Notes under the pieces: generated by a model
What the model was told of the DNA's origin: nothing
What the model saw: only the letters and a program-made list of their open reading frames with translations
Database searches by the model: none
Program-made: the position numbers and the translations under genes
From: Silanimonas sp.
GTDB taxonomy: Bacteria; Pseudomonadota; Gammaproteobacteria; Xanthomonadales; Xanthomonadaceae
DNA length: 64,000 nt
Reading direction: 5' to 3'
Assembly (NCBI RefSeq): GCF_027530345.1
Contig: NZ_JAPZQK010000010.1
Location: 1 to 64,000 of the forward strand
Part shown: in pieces, positions 45,935 to 54,843 of the stretch
Position numbering within the stretch: position 1 is the first letter of the stretch
How the letters are laid out: every line of letters begins with the position of its first letter

Positions 45935-46899
45935 CGCGCGGCGATCGCTTCCAGCACCCAAGGCCGCAGTCGCTCGGCGACACGGGCGCTCTCGCGCCAG
46001 GGCTCGATCGGCCACGGCGTGCCTTCCGGGCCCAGCGAGCGGGCGCGGCCGCTGTCGATGGCCTTGGCAACGAGGTGTTGGATGCGGCCACGGTTGTAGC
46101 GCGGTACGGCGATCCACACCGGTGCGCGCGTGGCCGCCGCTTCGCTGATCAGGTTGGCGGAATCCGGCGTTACCACCAGCCGGTCGGCCCAGGCGATCAC
46201 GCCTGCGTAGGGGTTCGGTCCATCGGCGTCGCCCATCCAGACCTGCGCGCGGTCGCCCAGGGCCTGCTTGATCTGCCGGCGCATCGCCGACGGCGTGCGG
46301 CGCGAGCCGATCACCCACAGCGTGCCGCCATCGCGCTGCCGCCAGCGCAGCAGCAGTTCGAGGATGCCGTCGAGCGCATGGCGGTCCCAGTCGCTGTCGT
46401 CGGTGGGGCCGCCGACGAGCAGGGCGGTGACTGGTCCCGGTGCCTCGCCCAGCATCGGATGCGCCGCGCGCTTCTGTTCCAGCCAGGCGTCGTCGATCGG
46501 GTTCAGGCTGCCGTCGAGCGTCAGCACGTTGTCGCCCTGCACGCCGTCATGCGCGGGCAGGACCACCGCGTCCCAGTGCGGCGTGGGCAGGCGCGGGTGC
46601 AGGACCTGCACGACCTTGCTGCCGCGCTGCCGCAGCAGTCGCGTGGCGAGGGCCGCTTGGCGGCCGCAGCCCACGGCGATGACGGGAGGCGTCTCGAGCA
46701 CGGCGGCGAAGTCCTCGCCGAACGCGGCGTGGCTGCCCGGCAGTACCCGTGGCGCGACCCAACGCCACGGCACGCGCGGCCGCAGCACAATCTCGTCGAA
46801 GGGCAGGGCCCAGGCCTCGGCCAGGGCCAGCGCCTGCCGGCGGTTGCCGGCGGTGCCGTCGTGGACGACAAGGACAGGGGCGGAAAGTGCGGCACTCAT
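45868..46899 (-). CDS. ELM1-family (mitochondrial fission-like) GT-B-type protein
   Basis: The 343-residue protein belongs to the bacterial ELM1 family: [21 protein letters not shown] near the start, [33 protein letters not shown] and [23 protein letters not shown] are typical. The fold is of the GT-B type. The name comes from a plant mitochondrial fission factor; bacterial members sit often near cell-envelope genes, and their function is unknown. It is convergent with glnE (67-base overlap). No signal peptide is apparent. Confidence 0.8.
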   Translation of the reverse strand: MSAALSAPVLVVHDGTAGNRRQALALAEAWALPFDEIVLRPRVPWRWVAPRVLPGSHAAFGEDFAAVLETPPVIAVGCGRQAALATRLLRQRGSKVVQVLHPRLPTPHWDAVVLPAHDGVQGDNVLTLDGSLNPIDDAWLEQKRAAHPMLGEAPGPVTALLVGGPTDDSDWDRHALDGILELLLRWRQRDGGTLWVIGSRRTPSAMRRQIKQALGDRAQVWMGDADGPNPYAGVIAWADRLVVTPDSANLISEAAATRAPVWIAVPRYNRGRIQHLVAKAIDSGRARSLGPEGTPWPIEPWRESARVAERLRPWVLEAIAARQPVDDDSGIADKAARSADAVP

Positions 46900-47049
46900 G
46901 GGCGGAGTGTAGCCAGCCGTGCGACGACGCAGCAGCGCGCCGCGTCGTTCCGGCGTTCACAACGACCTGTTGCAGTGGCGGGCATCGTGCGCCGGCATCG
47001 CGCCGCCATACTGCGACCCCATCGCACCGCCCCCACTCCAGGAATCCCG

Positions 47050-47637
47050 ATGACCACCCTCGACGCCGCCGCCCTCGACCAGCTCTTCCGCAGCGCCCGC
47101 ACGCACAACGCCTGGCAGGCCAAGGACGTTCCCGACGCGTTGCTGCATCAGCTCTACGACCTCGTGAAGTGGGCGCCGACCAGCGCCAACAGCTCGCCGG
47201 CCCGCTTCGTGTTCGTGAAGTCGCCGGAGGCCAAGGCGAAGCTGAAGGACGCGCTGGCCCCGGGCAACGTCGAGAAGACCATGAGCGCACCGGTGACCGT
47301 GATCGTCGCGCAGGACATGGCCTTCTACGACAAGCTGCCGCAGCTCTTCCCGCACGCCGACGCGCGCAGCTGGTTCGCCGGCAACGACGCGCTGATCGAA
47401 AGCACCGCGTTCCGCAATGCCAGCTTGCAGGGTGCTTACCTGCTCATGGCGGCGCGCGCGCTGGGCCTCGACACCGGCGCGATGTCCGGCTTCGATGCCG
47501 CCAAGCTCGACGCCGCCTTCTTCGCCGGCACCACGATCAAGTCGAACTTCCTGATCAACCTCGGCTACGGCGACGTGGCCGGCCTGTTCCCCCGTTCGCC
47601 GCGGCTGTCCTTCGACGAAGCCGCGCGCATCGCCTGA
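47050..47637 (+). CDS. malonic semialdehyde reductase-like nitroreductase (RutE family)
   Basis: The 195-residue flavin-dependent nitroreductase-fold protein matches RutE length. Landmarks are the [11 protein letters not shown] start, [22 protein letters not shown], and [20 protein letters not shown] near the end. RutE reduces malonic semialdehyde made in pyrimidine breakdown, but no other rut gene is nearby, so the in vivo substrate is uncertain. The ATG at 47050 is preceded by CCAGGAATCC. It is divergent from the ELM1 gene across about 150 bases, and 41 bases separate it from the YceI gene. Confidence 0.82.
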   Translation: MTTLDAAALDQLFRSARTHNAWQAKDVPDALLHQLYDLVKWAPTSANSSPARFVFVKSPEAKAKLKDALAPGNVEKTMSAPVTVIVAQDMAFYDKLPQLFPHADARSWFAGNDALIESTAFRNASLQGAYLLMAARALGLDTGAMSGFDAAKLDAAFFAGTTIKSNFLINLGYGDVAGLFPRSPRLSFDEAARIA

Positions 47638-47678
47638 GTCCCACCCTTCCGCCGCGGCCTGCCCACCCGGAGCACCCC

Positions 47679-48263
47679 ATGAAGAAGACCCTGTTCGCCG
47701 CCGCGCTGGCCGCCGCCTTCGCCGCCCCCGCCTTCGCCGCCGATGCGTTCAAGTTCGACGCAGGCCACACCTACGTCGGATTCGAGATCGACCACCTCGG
47801 CTTCTCGCAGACCCTTGGCGAGTTCACCAAGTACGACGGCACGCTGAACCTCGACCGCGCCAACCTCGCCAACTCGTCGATCGAAGTCACCATCGACACG
47901 AACAGCATCGACACCGACCAAGCCGATTTCGACGAGCACCTGCGCTCGGCCGATTTCTTCAACGTCGCCGCCCACCCGACGATGACCTTCAAGAGCACCA
48001 AGGTCGAGGACGTCGGCAATGGCGCGCTCAAGGTGACCGGTGACTTCACGATGCTCGGCCAGACCCGTCCGGTCGTGCTCGACGTCAAGCTCAACAAGAT
48101 CGCGCCGCACCCGTTCCGCCCGACGATCGAAGTGGCCGGCTTCTCGGCGAGCACCACGATCGATCGCACGCAGTGGGGCTTCGACAAGTACGCCCCGGCG
48201 GTCGGCGCGCAAGTGAAGATCCGCATCGAGACCGAGTTCAACCGCGAACTGCCGGCGCAGTAA
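47679..48263 (+). CDS. YceI-family periplasmic lipid-binding protein
   Basis: The 194-residue protein has a signal peptide (MKKTLFAAALAAAFAAPAFA) and the YceI lipocalin-like fold: FDAGHTYVGFEIDHLGFSQT, the HLRSADFFNVAAHPTMTFKS signature and TRPVVLDVKLNK. Members bind isoprenoid lipids in a barrel and can be base- or stress-induced. CGGAG-type bases (ACCCGGAGCACC) precede the ATG. A hairpin lies after the stop. It follows the RutE-like gene closely, so a shared transcript is possible. Confidence 0.92.
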   Translation: MKKTLFAAALAAAFAAPAFAADAFKFDAGHTYVGFEIDHLGFSQTLGEFTKYDGTLNLDRANLANSSIEVTIDTNSIDTDQADFDEHLRSADFFNVAAHPTMTFKSTKVEDVGNGALKVTGDFTMLGQTRPVVLDVKLNKIAPHPFRPTIEVAGFSASTTIDRTQWGFDKYAPAVGAQVKIRIETEFNRELPAQ

Positions 48264-48287
48264 GCGCCGCACCACTCGTGCGAACGC

Positions 48288-48307
48288 GACGGGCCTTCGG
48301 GCCCGTC
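48288..48307 (+). terminator. hairpin after the YceI gene
   Basis: GACGGGCC-TTCG-GGCCCGTC is an 8-bp stem with a stable UUCG loop, followed by GTCGTTTCT. The T-tract is poor, so strength is uncertain. Confidence 0.55.
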
Positions 48308-48332
48308 GTCGTTTCTGCGGCACAATCCGCGC

Positions 48333-49016
48333 ATGCCCATCGTCTTCCGTCCCGCCGCCGAGCGCGGCCGTCTCGTCGATCCCGGCCTGTCCGGCACCGC
48401 CGCCTTCAGCCACGGCAGCGCGTTCGACCGCGACTGGCTCGGCTTCCACGCGCTGCGCGTCCTGAATCGCGTCGAGCTCGCGCCCGGTGCGCGCCTTCCG
48501 GCGGCGCGGCGCGCCAACATGGAAGTGCTCACCCTCGTGCTCGCCGGCACCTACCGCGTGCAGTCGCAGGCCGGTGATTCCGGCCCGGTGGCGGCCGGGC
48601 AGTGGCATCGCCTCGGGGCGGGCGCCGGCGTCGACGTCGTCGAGGAGAACCTCGATCCGGCCTCGACCCTGCGCCTCCTGCAACTCTGGGTGCAGCCCAC
48701 GCACAGCAATGCCGTGCCCGCGCAGACCGTGGCCACCCCGGCCGTGGGGGAATCGCGTATCGCGGCACCGGCCGACGCGCTGCTGCCCTGGGGCGCCGGG
48801 GCCACGGTGCGCCGCGAATCGATCGTCCCGGGCGCGATGTTCGCCGTACCGGCCACGCGCGGTTCGGCCTGCTGGGTCGAGGTGATTGGCGCTGAACTGG
48901 CGTATCGCGGCCAGTTCCTCCGCGCCGGCGACGGGCTGGGTGTAGCCGATGAGCCCGGGTTCGCCCTGGTGTCCTCGTACGGGGCCGACCTGCTGGTGGT
49001 CGAACTCCCGGCCTGA
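48333..49016 (+). CDS. pirin-family protein
   Basis: The 227-residue protein is a double-stranded beta-helix cupin of the pirin (YhhW-like) kind: HGSAFDRDWLGFHALRVLN, then RRANMEVLTLVLAGTYRVQS, and VGESRIAAPADALL in the second half. Bacterial pirins can act as quercetinase-like dioxygenases or redox sensors. The classical metal-ligand histidines are partly replaced: the usual PHxHRG-type motif near residue 55 reads ARLPAARRANMEVLT. This copy may therefore be inactive or divergent. A possible -10 box precedes it (CACAAT near 48320). Confidence 0.75.
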   Translation: MPIVFRPAAERGRLVDPGLSGTAAFSHGSAFDRDWLGFHALRVLNRVELAPGARLPAARRANMEVLTLVLAGTYRVQSQAGDSGPVAAGQWHRLGAGAGVDVVEENLDPASTLRLLQLWVQPTHSNAVPAQTVATPAVGESRIAAPADALLPWGAGATVRRESIVPGAMFAVPATRGSACWVEVIGAELAYRGQFLRAGDGLGVADEPGFALVSSYGADLLVVELPA

Positions 49017-49043
49017 GGGCGGGCGGCCGGGGCCGCGCCGGGC

Positions 49044-49049
49044 TAGAAT
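49044..49049 (+). promoter_or_regulatory. probable -10 box of the small zinc-protein gene
   Basis: TAGAAT 30 bases before the ATG at 49079, in the GGCTAGAATGCGCG context common for promoters in this group. No clear -35 was found. Confidence 0.4.
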
Positions 49050-49078
49050 GCGCGCCTTCGCCGTTCGAGCCCGCGCCC

Positions 49079-49282
49079 ATGCTCCGCACCGACGCCACCG
49101 CCCAGAAGGCCGCCAACACCGAGCGCGTCTATTCCGTGAAGCGCGCCGACCTGCCGCTCTCGTGCCCGACGCCCGAGATGAAGCTGTGGAACTCGCACCC
49201 GCGCGTCTACCTGCCGATCGAGAACGAAGGCGGCACCTCGATCTGCCCGTACTGCGGCGCGAAGTACGTCCTCGCCGACTGA
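49079..49282 (+). CDS. small zinc-finger domain protein (zf-CHCC)
   Basis: The 67-residue protein has a single Cys/His motif, with C29 and the pair in TSICPYCGAKYVLAD (CPYC). With the His in NSHPRVYLPIE these form the zf-CHCC signature, the same fold as the NDUFS6 subunit of mitochondrial complex I. Bacterial members are short, free-standing and poorly characterised. It lies 17 bases before the GT4 gene and may be co-transcribed with it. Confidence 0.85.
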   Translation: MLRTDATAQKAANTERVYSVKRADLPLSCPTPEMKLWNSHPRVYLPIENEGGTSICPYCGAKYVLAD

Positions 49283-49298
49283 CGCCCGGGGCCCGGCC

Positions 49299-50399
49299 TT
49301 GCGCCGCCTCACCGTCGTCCAACTGCTGCCGGCCCTGAACGCGGGCGGCGTCGAACGCTCCACCCTTGAGATCGCGGCGGCTCTTGTCGCTGCCGGGCAT
49401 GCCTCGCACGTGGTGTCCGCCGGCGGGCGGCTGGTCCCGGCGTTGGATGCCGGTGGCAGCACGCACCACGCCCTGCCCATCGGTGCGAAGTCGCTGGCCA
49501 CGCCCTTCCAGATCTTCGCGCTGCAGCGCCTGCTGCGCGCGCTGAAGCCCGACATCGTCCACGCCCGCTCGCGGTTGCCCGCCTGGGTGGCCTTGGGCGC
49601 ACTGCGCGGCCTGTCGCCGCGGCCCCGGTTCATCACCACCGTCCACGGGCTGAACTCGCCAGGCCGCTACAGCGGTGTGATGGCGCGCGGCGACGCGGTG
49701 ATCTGCGTGTCGGAGACGGTGCGTGAATACGTCCAAACCCATTGGCCGGACGCCTCGCCGCGGCTCGTGGTGATCCCGCGCGGGGTCGATTCCGCGGCGT
49801 TCCCGCGCCATCCGCGGCCCGACGCATCCGCGCGCGCGGCCGTGCTCGCCGAACTCGCGCTGCCCGACGACACCCGCCTGCTGCTGATGCCCGGGCGCGG
49901 GACGCGGCTCAAGGGCCATGCCGACGCCATCGCGCTGTTGGCCGATCTTCGCGCGCAGGGCGTGCCGGCGGCCCTGTGGCTGCTTGGCACCGACGAACCG
50001 GGGCGTGAGGCCTACGTCGGCGAATTGCGCGCCTTGGCGGCCGCGCGGGGCGTCGAATCGGCACTCCGGGTGTCGCCGCCCCGCAGCGAGGTCGTCCGCG
50101 CCTACGCCGCGAGCGATCTCGTGCTGCAGCTCTCGCGCAAGCCGGAGGCCTTCGGTCGCACCGTGATCGAGGCCCTGTCGGTCGGCGCGCCCGTGCTCGG
50201 CTGGGACCACGGCGGCGTCGGCGAGCAGCTCGCGGCGCTGCAGCCAGAGGGCGCCGTGCCGCTGGGCGATGCGGCCGCACTGCTGCGGCGGGCGCGGGCC
50301 CTGCTCGACGCCCCGCCGGCCGCGCCGGCCCACATTCCCTACACTCTGGCGGCGATGCAGCAGGCCACTCTCGAGACGTATGCACGACACGCTGGTTGA
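49299..50399 (+). CDS. GT4-family glycosyltransferase
   Basis: The 366-residue GT-B protein has N-terminal LPALNAGGVERSTLEIAAAL, a middle LLMPGRGTRLKGHADAI and the C-terminal RKPEAFGRTVIEALSVGAPVLGW motif with the retaining-GT4 E-x7-E, so it transfers an activated sugar. The TTG start at 49299 begins directly with the first strand; no ATG or GTG is near. The context (O-antigen ligase-like, LpxL and WaaA genes) suggests work on LPS core or O-chain. It overlaps the next gene by 20 bases. Confidence 0.85.
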   Translation: MRRLTVVQLLPALNAGGVERSTLEIAAALVAAGHASHVVSAGGRLVPALDAGGSTHHALPIGAKSLATPFQIFALQRLLRALKPDIVHARSRLPAWVALGALRGLSPRPRFITTVHGLNSPGRYSGVMARGDAVICVSETVREYVQTHWPDASPRLVVIPRGVDSAAFPRHPRPDASARAAVLAELALPDDTRLLLMPGRGTRLKGHADAIALLADLRAQGVPAALWLLGTDEPGREAYVGELRALAAARGVESALRVSPPRSEVVRAYAASDLVLQLSRKPEAFGRTVIEALSVGAPVLGWDHGGVGEQLAALQPEGAVPLGDAAALLRRARALLDAPPAAPAHIPYTLAAMQQATLETYARHAG

Positions 50400-51624
50400 T
50401 CGACTCGCCCGGTTGGCACCCTGGTGGGTGCTGCTGCAGGTCGCCTGCTGGCCGTGGCGCGGCGTCGCCGAAGCCGTGCTCTCGCTCGGGGCGCTGCTCG
50501 GCTTCGGCCTGATGTGGGCGGTGCGCTTCCGCGGTGCACTGCGCGTGCTGAGCCACGAGGCTTGGGCGCTGACGAGCATCCTGTTCTGCGGCTATTGGCT
50601 GCCGCAGGTGCTGTCCATTCCGCTGGCGCTCGACCCCGCGAACACCGCGATCGAAGCGGTGAAGGACCTGCGATATCTCCCCTTCCTGTGGCTGGCGGCG
50701 ATGGCGGTCTCCACCGCCCGTGGCGCACGCCTCGTCGGTGTCGGGCTGGCGGCGCTGGTGGCCGTGTGGACCCTCGACGGCCTGCTGCAGGCGGCCACCG
50801 GCTACAGCGTTGGCGGACCGGCCGTGGCGGACCGCCTCTCCGGCATTTTCGGCGCCGACAACCTGAAGCTCGGCCTCGTGCTGGCGACGCTCTCGCCCTT
50901 TGCCCTGTTTCCGGCAGCGAAGCGCGGCGTGCTGCCCTGGTTGGCGGTGGCGGGTGCGCTCGGCGTCGTGATCCTGCTCGCAGGCGCCCGCGCCGCCTGG
51001 ATCAGCTTCGCACTTGCGCTGGCCGTCACCGGCCTGCGCCATTGGGGCTGGAAGCGCACCGGCCTCGGCCTGCTCGCCGGCGGCCTGCTCACCGTGGTGG
51101 TCGCCAGCACCAGCGATTTCCTCGGGCCGCGCGTCGAGCGCACGCTCGAAGCGCTGGAGATGAAGGAGGAGGGCGTCGATTTCGCGCTCTCCGGGCGGCT
51201 GGTGCTGTGGCGGACCACGGCGCGGATCATCCTCGACCACCCGCTCACCGGCGTTGGCACCGACAATTTCCAGCGGGCTTACAGGGCGTATGCGGCACCC
51301 GACGACCAGTTCGTGGAATGGGGTCGCGCTGGCGCCTTCCACGCCCACCAGATCGTGCTGGAAGTCCTGGCGGAAACCGGCATCGTCGGCCTGATGTTGT
51401 GGCTGGCCGCCGTCGCGATCGCCCTGCGCGCCTGGCGTTTCGCCGCGCCCGCGGTGCGCGAGCGTGCGTCGGCACCGGCACTCGCGCTGCTGGTCACGGT
51501 CTTCCCGCTGAACACGCATCTCGCGTTCTATTCGACCTTCTGGGGTGGCGTCACCCTGCTGCTCGCCGCGCTCTATGCCGGTGCGCTGATGCGTCGCGAG
51601 CCCGGCGACACCGCCGCGGCATGA
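50380..51624 (+). CDS. O-antigen ligase-like (WaaL/Wzy) membrane protein
   Basis: The 414-residue protein has about ten membrane helices and a large periplasmic loop before the last ones, containing SGRLVLWRTTARIILDHPLTG-type sequence and GVGTDNFQRAY, followed by FHAHQIVLEVLAETGIVG. The H-x-x-x-L/E..G pattern is the Wzy_C/O-antigen-ligase signature. WaaL joins O-antigen from undecaprenyl diphosphate to lipid A-core, while related enzymes polymerise. It starts inside the GT4 gene (20 bases) and overlaps the LpxL gene as ATGA, so all three form one unit. Confidence 0.85.
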   Translation: MHDTLVDRLARLAPWWVLLQVACWPWRGVAEAVLSLGALLGFGLMWAVRFRGALRVLSHEAWALTSILFCGYWLPQVLSIPLALDPANTAIEAVKDLRYLPFLWLAAMAVSTARGARLVGVGLAALVAVWTLDGLLQAATGYSVGGPAVADRLSGIFGADNLKLGLVLATLSPFALFPAAKRGVLPWLAVAGALGVVILLAGARAAWISFALALAVTGLRHWGWKRTGLGLLAGGLLTVVVASTSDFLGPRVERTLEALEMKEEGVDFALSGRLVLWRTTARIILDHPLTGVGTDNFQRAYRAYAAPDDQFVEWGRAGAFHAHQIVLEVLAETGIVGLMLWLAAVAIALRAWRFAAPAVRERASAPALALLVTVFPLNTHLAFYSTFWGGVTLLLAALYAGALMRREPGDTAAA

Positions 51625-52517
51625 GCACGCCGCGCTGCTTCGGCTGGCGCGCGATCGGCGTCGCCGCCGCCGTCCTCGCCCGCCTGCCACAGCGCGCCAC
51701 GCTGGCCTTTGGCGCGTCGCTCGGCGTGCTGCTGCGTCCGCTGCTCCGCAGGCGCTGGCATGTGGCCCGGGTGAACCTCGCGCTGTGCTTCGCTGCCGAG
51801 TCCGCCGTCGAACGCGAACGACGCTTGCGTGACCACCAGCGCTCCCTCGCCGTGGCCCTGCTCGAACTGCTGCGGGCGTGGTTCGCGCCGTCGGCCACGC
51901 TCGACGGACTGGCCGAGGTCGAAGGGCTGGCGCTCCTGCGCGACGCGTCGGCCAAGGGGCAGGGCGTCCTGCTGCTGACCGGCCACCTGATGCACACCGA
52001 GCTGGCGACGCGCTTCGTCGCCGAAGCCCTGGGCGCTCCGGTGGGCGGCGTGGTCCGGCGCTACCGCCGCCACCCCTGCCTCGAACGCCTGCTCGACGCG
52101 GCGCGCACGCGGCGCCTCGGACCGACGGTCGGCAAGTTCGACACACGTGGAATGGCCCGGCACCTGCGCAACGGCGGCCGACTGGTGTATTCCGCCGACC
52201 AGGATTTCCGCGAGGGTCACGCCTTCGTGCCGTTCTTCGGCGTGCCGGCGGCCACCTTCGTGGGCACGCCGCAACTGGCGCGCGCCGGGCGCGCCGTCGT
52301 GCGTTTCCTGTCGATGGTGCGTGGCCCCGACGGCCGCTACCGCGTGCGCATCGCCGACCCGGGCCTCGATGATCGGCTCGACGATCCGGCGGGCTTCGCG
52401 GCGCAGTACATGGCGGTGCTCGAAGCCGCGGTTGGCGAGGCCCCGGACCAATACCTGTGGGTGCATCGCCGCTTCAAGACGCGACCGTCGGGCGAAGCCT
52501 CGCCCTACGCGCGGTAG
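51621..52517 (+). CDS. LpxL/LpxM-type lipid A acyltransferase 1
   Basis: The 298-residue protein has a hydrophobic N-terminal anchor (GVAAAVLARLPQRATLAFGA) and the HX4E catalytic motif (H122-E127 in GHLMHTELA). Segments GGVVRRYRRHPCLE, SADQDFREGHAFVPFFGVPA and RRFKT are typical of the late acyltransferases that add secondary acyl chains to lipid A. It ends 13 bases inside a second, divergent copy on the other strand. Which acyl chain it transfers cannot be told. Confidence 0.85.
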   Translation: MSTPRCFGWRAIGVAAAVLARLPQRATLAFGASLGVLLRPLLRRRWHVARVNLALCFAAESAVERERRLRDHQRSLAVALLELLRAWFAPSATLDGLAEVEGLALLRDASAKGQGVLLLTGHLMHTELATRFVAEALGAPVGGVVRRYRRHPCLERLLDAARTRRLGPTVGKFDTRGMARHLRNGGRLVYSADQDFREGHAFVPFFGVPAATFVGTPQLARAGRAVVRFLSMVRGPDGRYRVRIADPGLDDRLDDPAGFAAQYMAVLEAAVGEAPDQYLWVHRRFKTRPSGEASPYAR

Positions 52518-53443
52518 GCGTCGCCGCGGTCGCCTTCGGGCTGGGTCTTGAAGCGCTGGTGCAGCCACAGGTATTGCGACGGCGCGCTTCGGATCATCGC
52601 CTCGAGGGCCGCCATCACCCGCGCGGTGTCGGCGGTGGCGTCCTTCGACGGGAAATCGGCCAGCGGCGCCTGCACCTCCAAGCGGTAACTGCCATCGGCG
52701 AGGCGCTCGTGGAAGAACGGGCACACGGCCGCGCCCGAGAGTCGCGCGAGCTGGTGCGTCGAGGTGAGGCTCCAGGCCGGCCGCCCGAAGAAGGGCACGA
52801 ACACGCTGTCGCCGCGGCGACTCTCCTGGTCGGGCGCGAACCACAGGATGCCGCCGCCCTTCAGGTGCTTCAGCGCCGGGCGCAGTTCGTCGCGCGCGAA
52901 CATCGCGCAGGCGTAGCGCAGGCGGCCGGCCTTCACCGCCCACTCCATCGCCGCGTCGCCATGCGGCCGGTACATGCCGGCCACCGGCACGTGCCGGCAG
53001 AGCAGCCGGGCGCAGAGTTCGAGGTGCACGAAGTGCGCCGACACCAGCAGCACCCCGCGGCCCTGAGCGCGCAGCGCCTCGAGGTGCTCGAGGCCTTCGA
53101 CGGTGTAGCGCGGCGAGCCCTCGGAAACGCGGCCCCACCATGCGCGCAGGAATTCGAAGAGGCCGAGGCCGGTCTGCGCGAGGTTCTCGCGCGCCAGCGT
53201 CTCGCGCGCGGCGACATCGAGCTCGGGGAAACACAGGGCGAGGTTGGCTTCGACCACGCGCCGGCGCGCCGGCAGGAGGCGCCACAGCACGGGGCCAAGC
53301 GCGCGGCCCACGCGACGCTGGAACCACGTCGGCGTCCGCGCGGCACACCAGCCGAGCGCGACGCCCAGCCACGGACCCCAATGGCGCGGATGACCGAGGC
53401 GCAGCGTCCGGGGTGTCGGTGGGGAAGGGACGGCATCACTCAT
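52505..53443 (-). CDS. LpxL/LpxM-type lipid A acyltransferase 2
   Basis: The 312-residue protein has the same family architecture: HX4E at H137-E142 in SAHFVHLELC, GMYRPHGDAAMEWAVKAG, FAPDQESRRGDSVFVPFFGRP and a C-terminal WLHQRFKTQPEG. It is more like E. coli LpxL than its neighbour, by eye. It converges on acyltransferase 1 (13-base overlap) and is divergent from waaA with only 38 bases between start codons, which must contain both promoters or one bidirectional region. Confidence 0.88.
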   Translation of the reverse strand: MSDAVPSPPTPRTLRLGHPRHWGPWLGVALGWCAARTPTWFQRRVGRALGPVLWRLLPARRRVVEANLALCFPELDVAARETLARENLAQTGLGLFEFLRAWWGRVSEGSPRYTVEGLEHLEALRAQGRGVLLVSAHFVHLELCARLLCRHVPVAGMYRPHGDAAMEWAVKAGRLRYACAMFARDELRPALKHLKGGGILWFAPDQESRRGDSVFVPFFGRPAWSLTSTHQLARLSGAAVCPFFHERLADGSYRLEVQAPLADFPSKDATADTARVMAALEAMIRSAPSQYLWLHQRFKTQPEGDRGDAYRA

Positions 53444-53481
53444 GCGCAGATTGTAAGCGCGCCCCTGCTACCCTTCCGCGC

Positions 53482-54786
53482 ATGTCCCTGAGCCTTGGCC
53501 GGCGCCTGCTGCTGGCGTTCTATTCCGCCCTGCTGTGGCTGCTGGTGCCGGTCACGCTCTACCACCTCGTGTGGCGGGGGCTGCGCCAGCGCGAGTACCT
53601 GCTGCGCTGGAGCGAGCGCTACGCGCAGCTCGACGCGTTGCCCGACCTGCCGCCGGGCGCCCTGTGGGTGCACGCGGTCTCGGTGGGCGAGGTGAACGCG
53701 GCGATTCCCCTCATCAACGCGCTCCGCGAGCGGCATCCCGGCCGCCCGCTGCTCATCACGACGATCACGCCCACCGGCTCGGCGCGCGTGCGCTCGCTGT
53801 GGGGCGACGACGTGCACCACGTCTACCTGCCCTACGACCTGCGCGGCATGGTGCGTCGCTTCCTCGATCGGGTGCGCCCCGCGCTCGCCGTCGTCATCGA
53901 GACCGAACTCTGGCCCAACCTGTTCGTCGCCTGTGCGCGGGCCGAAGTGCCCGTGGTGATCGCCAATGCGCGCCTGTCGGAGCGCTCCCTGCGCGGTTAC
54001 CGCTGGATGGGCCCGCTGATCCGCCTCGCGTTGTCCGGCGTGCGCCGCGTCGCCGCGCAGTCGGAGGCCGACGCCGCGCGCTTCCGCGTGCTGGCCGGCG
54101 ATGGCGCCCGCATCGAGGTGACCGGCAACCTGAAATTCGACCAGCCCCTCCCGAGGGCTTCGCTCGACGAGGCGGTCGGCTGGCGCAAGGCCGGAGGTGG
54201 TCGCCCCATCTGGGTGGCGGCCAGCACCCACGCCGACGAAGAGGCGGCGGTGCTCGATGCCCACCAGCGTCTTCGCGAAGCGCATCCGGATGCGTTGCTG
54301 CTGTGGGCACCCCGGCACCCCGAGCGCTTCGACGCCGTGGCGAACCGCGTGCGCGGCGCCGGGCTCGACCTGCGACGGCGCAGCGTCGAACGCAGCCCGG
54401 ACGCGCGCTGCGCGGTCTTCCTGATCGACAGCCTCGGCGAGCTGCCGGGCTTCCTCGCGGCCGGCGACGTCGCCTTCGTCGGCGGCAGCCTCTGCGACAT
54501 CGGTGGCCACAACCTGCTCGAACCTGCGGCGCTGGGCGTGCCGGTCTTGAGCGGTCCGCACACCTTCAACTTCGCAGAGATCACCGCGTTGCTGAAGGAG
54601 GTCGGTGCGCTGGAGATCGTCGGCGATGCCGCGCAGCTCGCCGCGGCGGTCCAATGGCTGGTCGAGCATCCGGAGAAGGCGCGGGCCCGCGGTCGCGCGG
54701 GCCGGCAGCGCATCGACCGTGAGCGCGGCGCCCTGCAGCGCACGCTCGCGGTGATCGACGACGTGGCGGGCTTTCCGCGCCCCTGA
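53482..54786 (+). CDS. waaA: Kdo transferase (3-deoxy-D-manno-octulosonate transferase)
   Basis: The 434-residue protein matches WaaA/KdtA: an N-terminal membrane anchor (FYSALLWLLVPVTLYHLVWR), GALWVHAVSVGEVNAAIPLI, ETELWPNLFVACARAEVPV and the C-terminal GGHNLLEPAALGVPVLSGP signature. It adds one or two Kdo residues to lipid IVA before the late acyltransferases act. The ATG at 53482 begins the anchor. A GC-rich hairpin without a T-tract follows (54795-54814). Confidence 0.95.
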   Translation: MSLSLGRRLLLAFYSALLWLLVPVTLYHLVWRGLRQREYLLRWSERYAQLDALPDLPPGALWVHAVSVGEVNAAIPLINALRERHPGRPLLITTITPTGSARVRSLWGDDVHHVYLPYDLRGMVRRFLDRVRPALAVVIETELWPNLFVACARAEVPVVIANARLSERSLRGYRWMGPLIRLALSGVRRVAAQSEADAARFRVLAGDGARIEVTGNLKFDQPLPRASLDEAVGWRKAGGGRPIWVAASTHADEEAAVLDAHQRLREAHPDALLLWAPRHPERFDAVANRVRGAGLDLRRRSVERSPDARCAVFLIDSLGELPGFLAAGDVAFVGGSLCDIGGHNLLEPAALGVPVLSGPHTFNFAEITALLKEVGALEIVGDAAQLAAAVQWLVEHPEKARARGRAGRQRIDRERGALQRTLAVIDDVAGFPRP

Positions 54787-54794
54787 ACGCACGA

Positions 54795-54814
54795 AGGCGG
54801 CCTTGCGGCCGCCT
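54795..54814. terminator. hairpin between waaA and tolC
   Basis: AGGCGGCC-TTGC-GGCCGCCT forms an 8-bp stem between two convergent genes. No T-tract follows on either strand, so it may be a weak terminator or only an end-protecting structure. Confidence 0.5.
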
Positions 54815-54843
54815 CCATGGAACCTTGGCTCAATGCGGCGCGA

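Noticed and set aside
42317..46318. 1333-codon open frame antisense to mgtE and glnE
   Set aside because: The sense strand holds clear MgtE and GlnE proteins; the antisense product has no domain.
47565..50579. 1004-codon open frame antisense to YceI, pirin and GT4 genes
   Set aside because: Low-complexity Arg-rich shadow; four well-recognised genes occupy the other strand.
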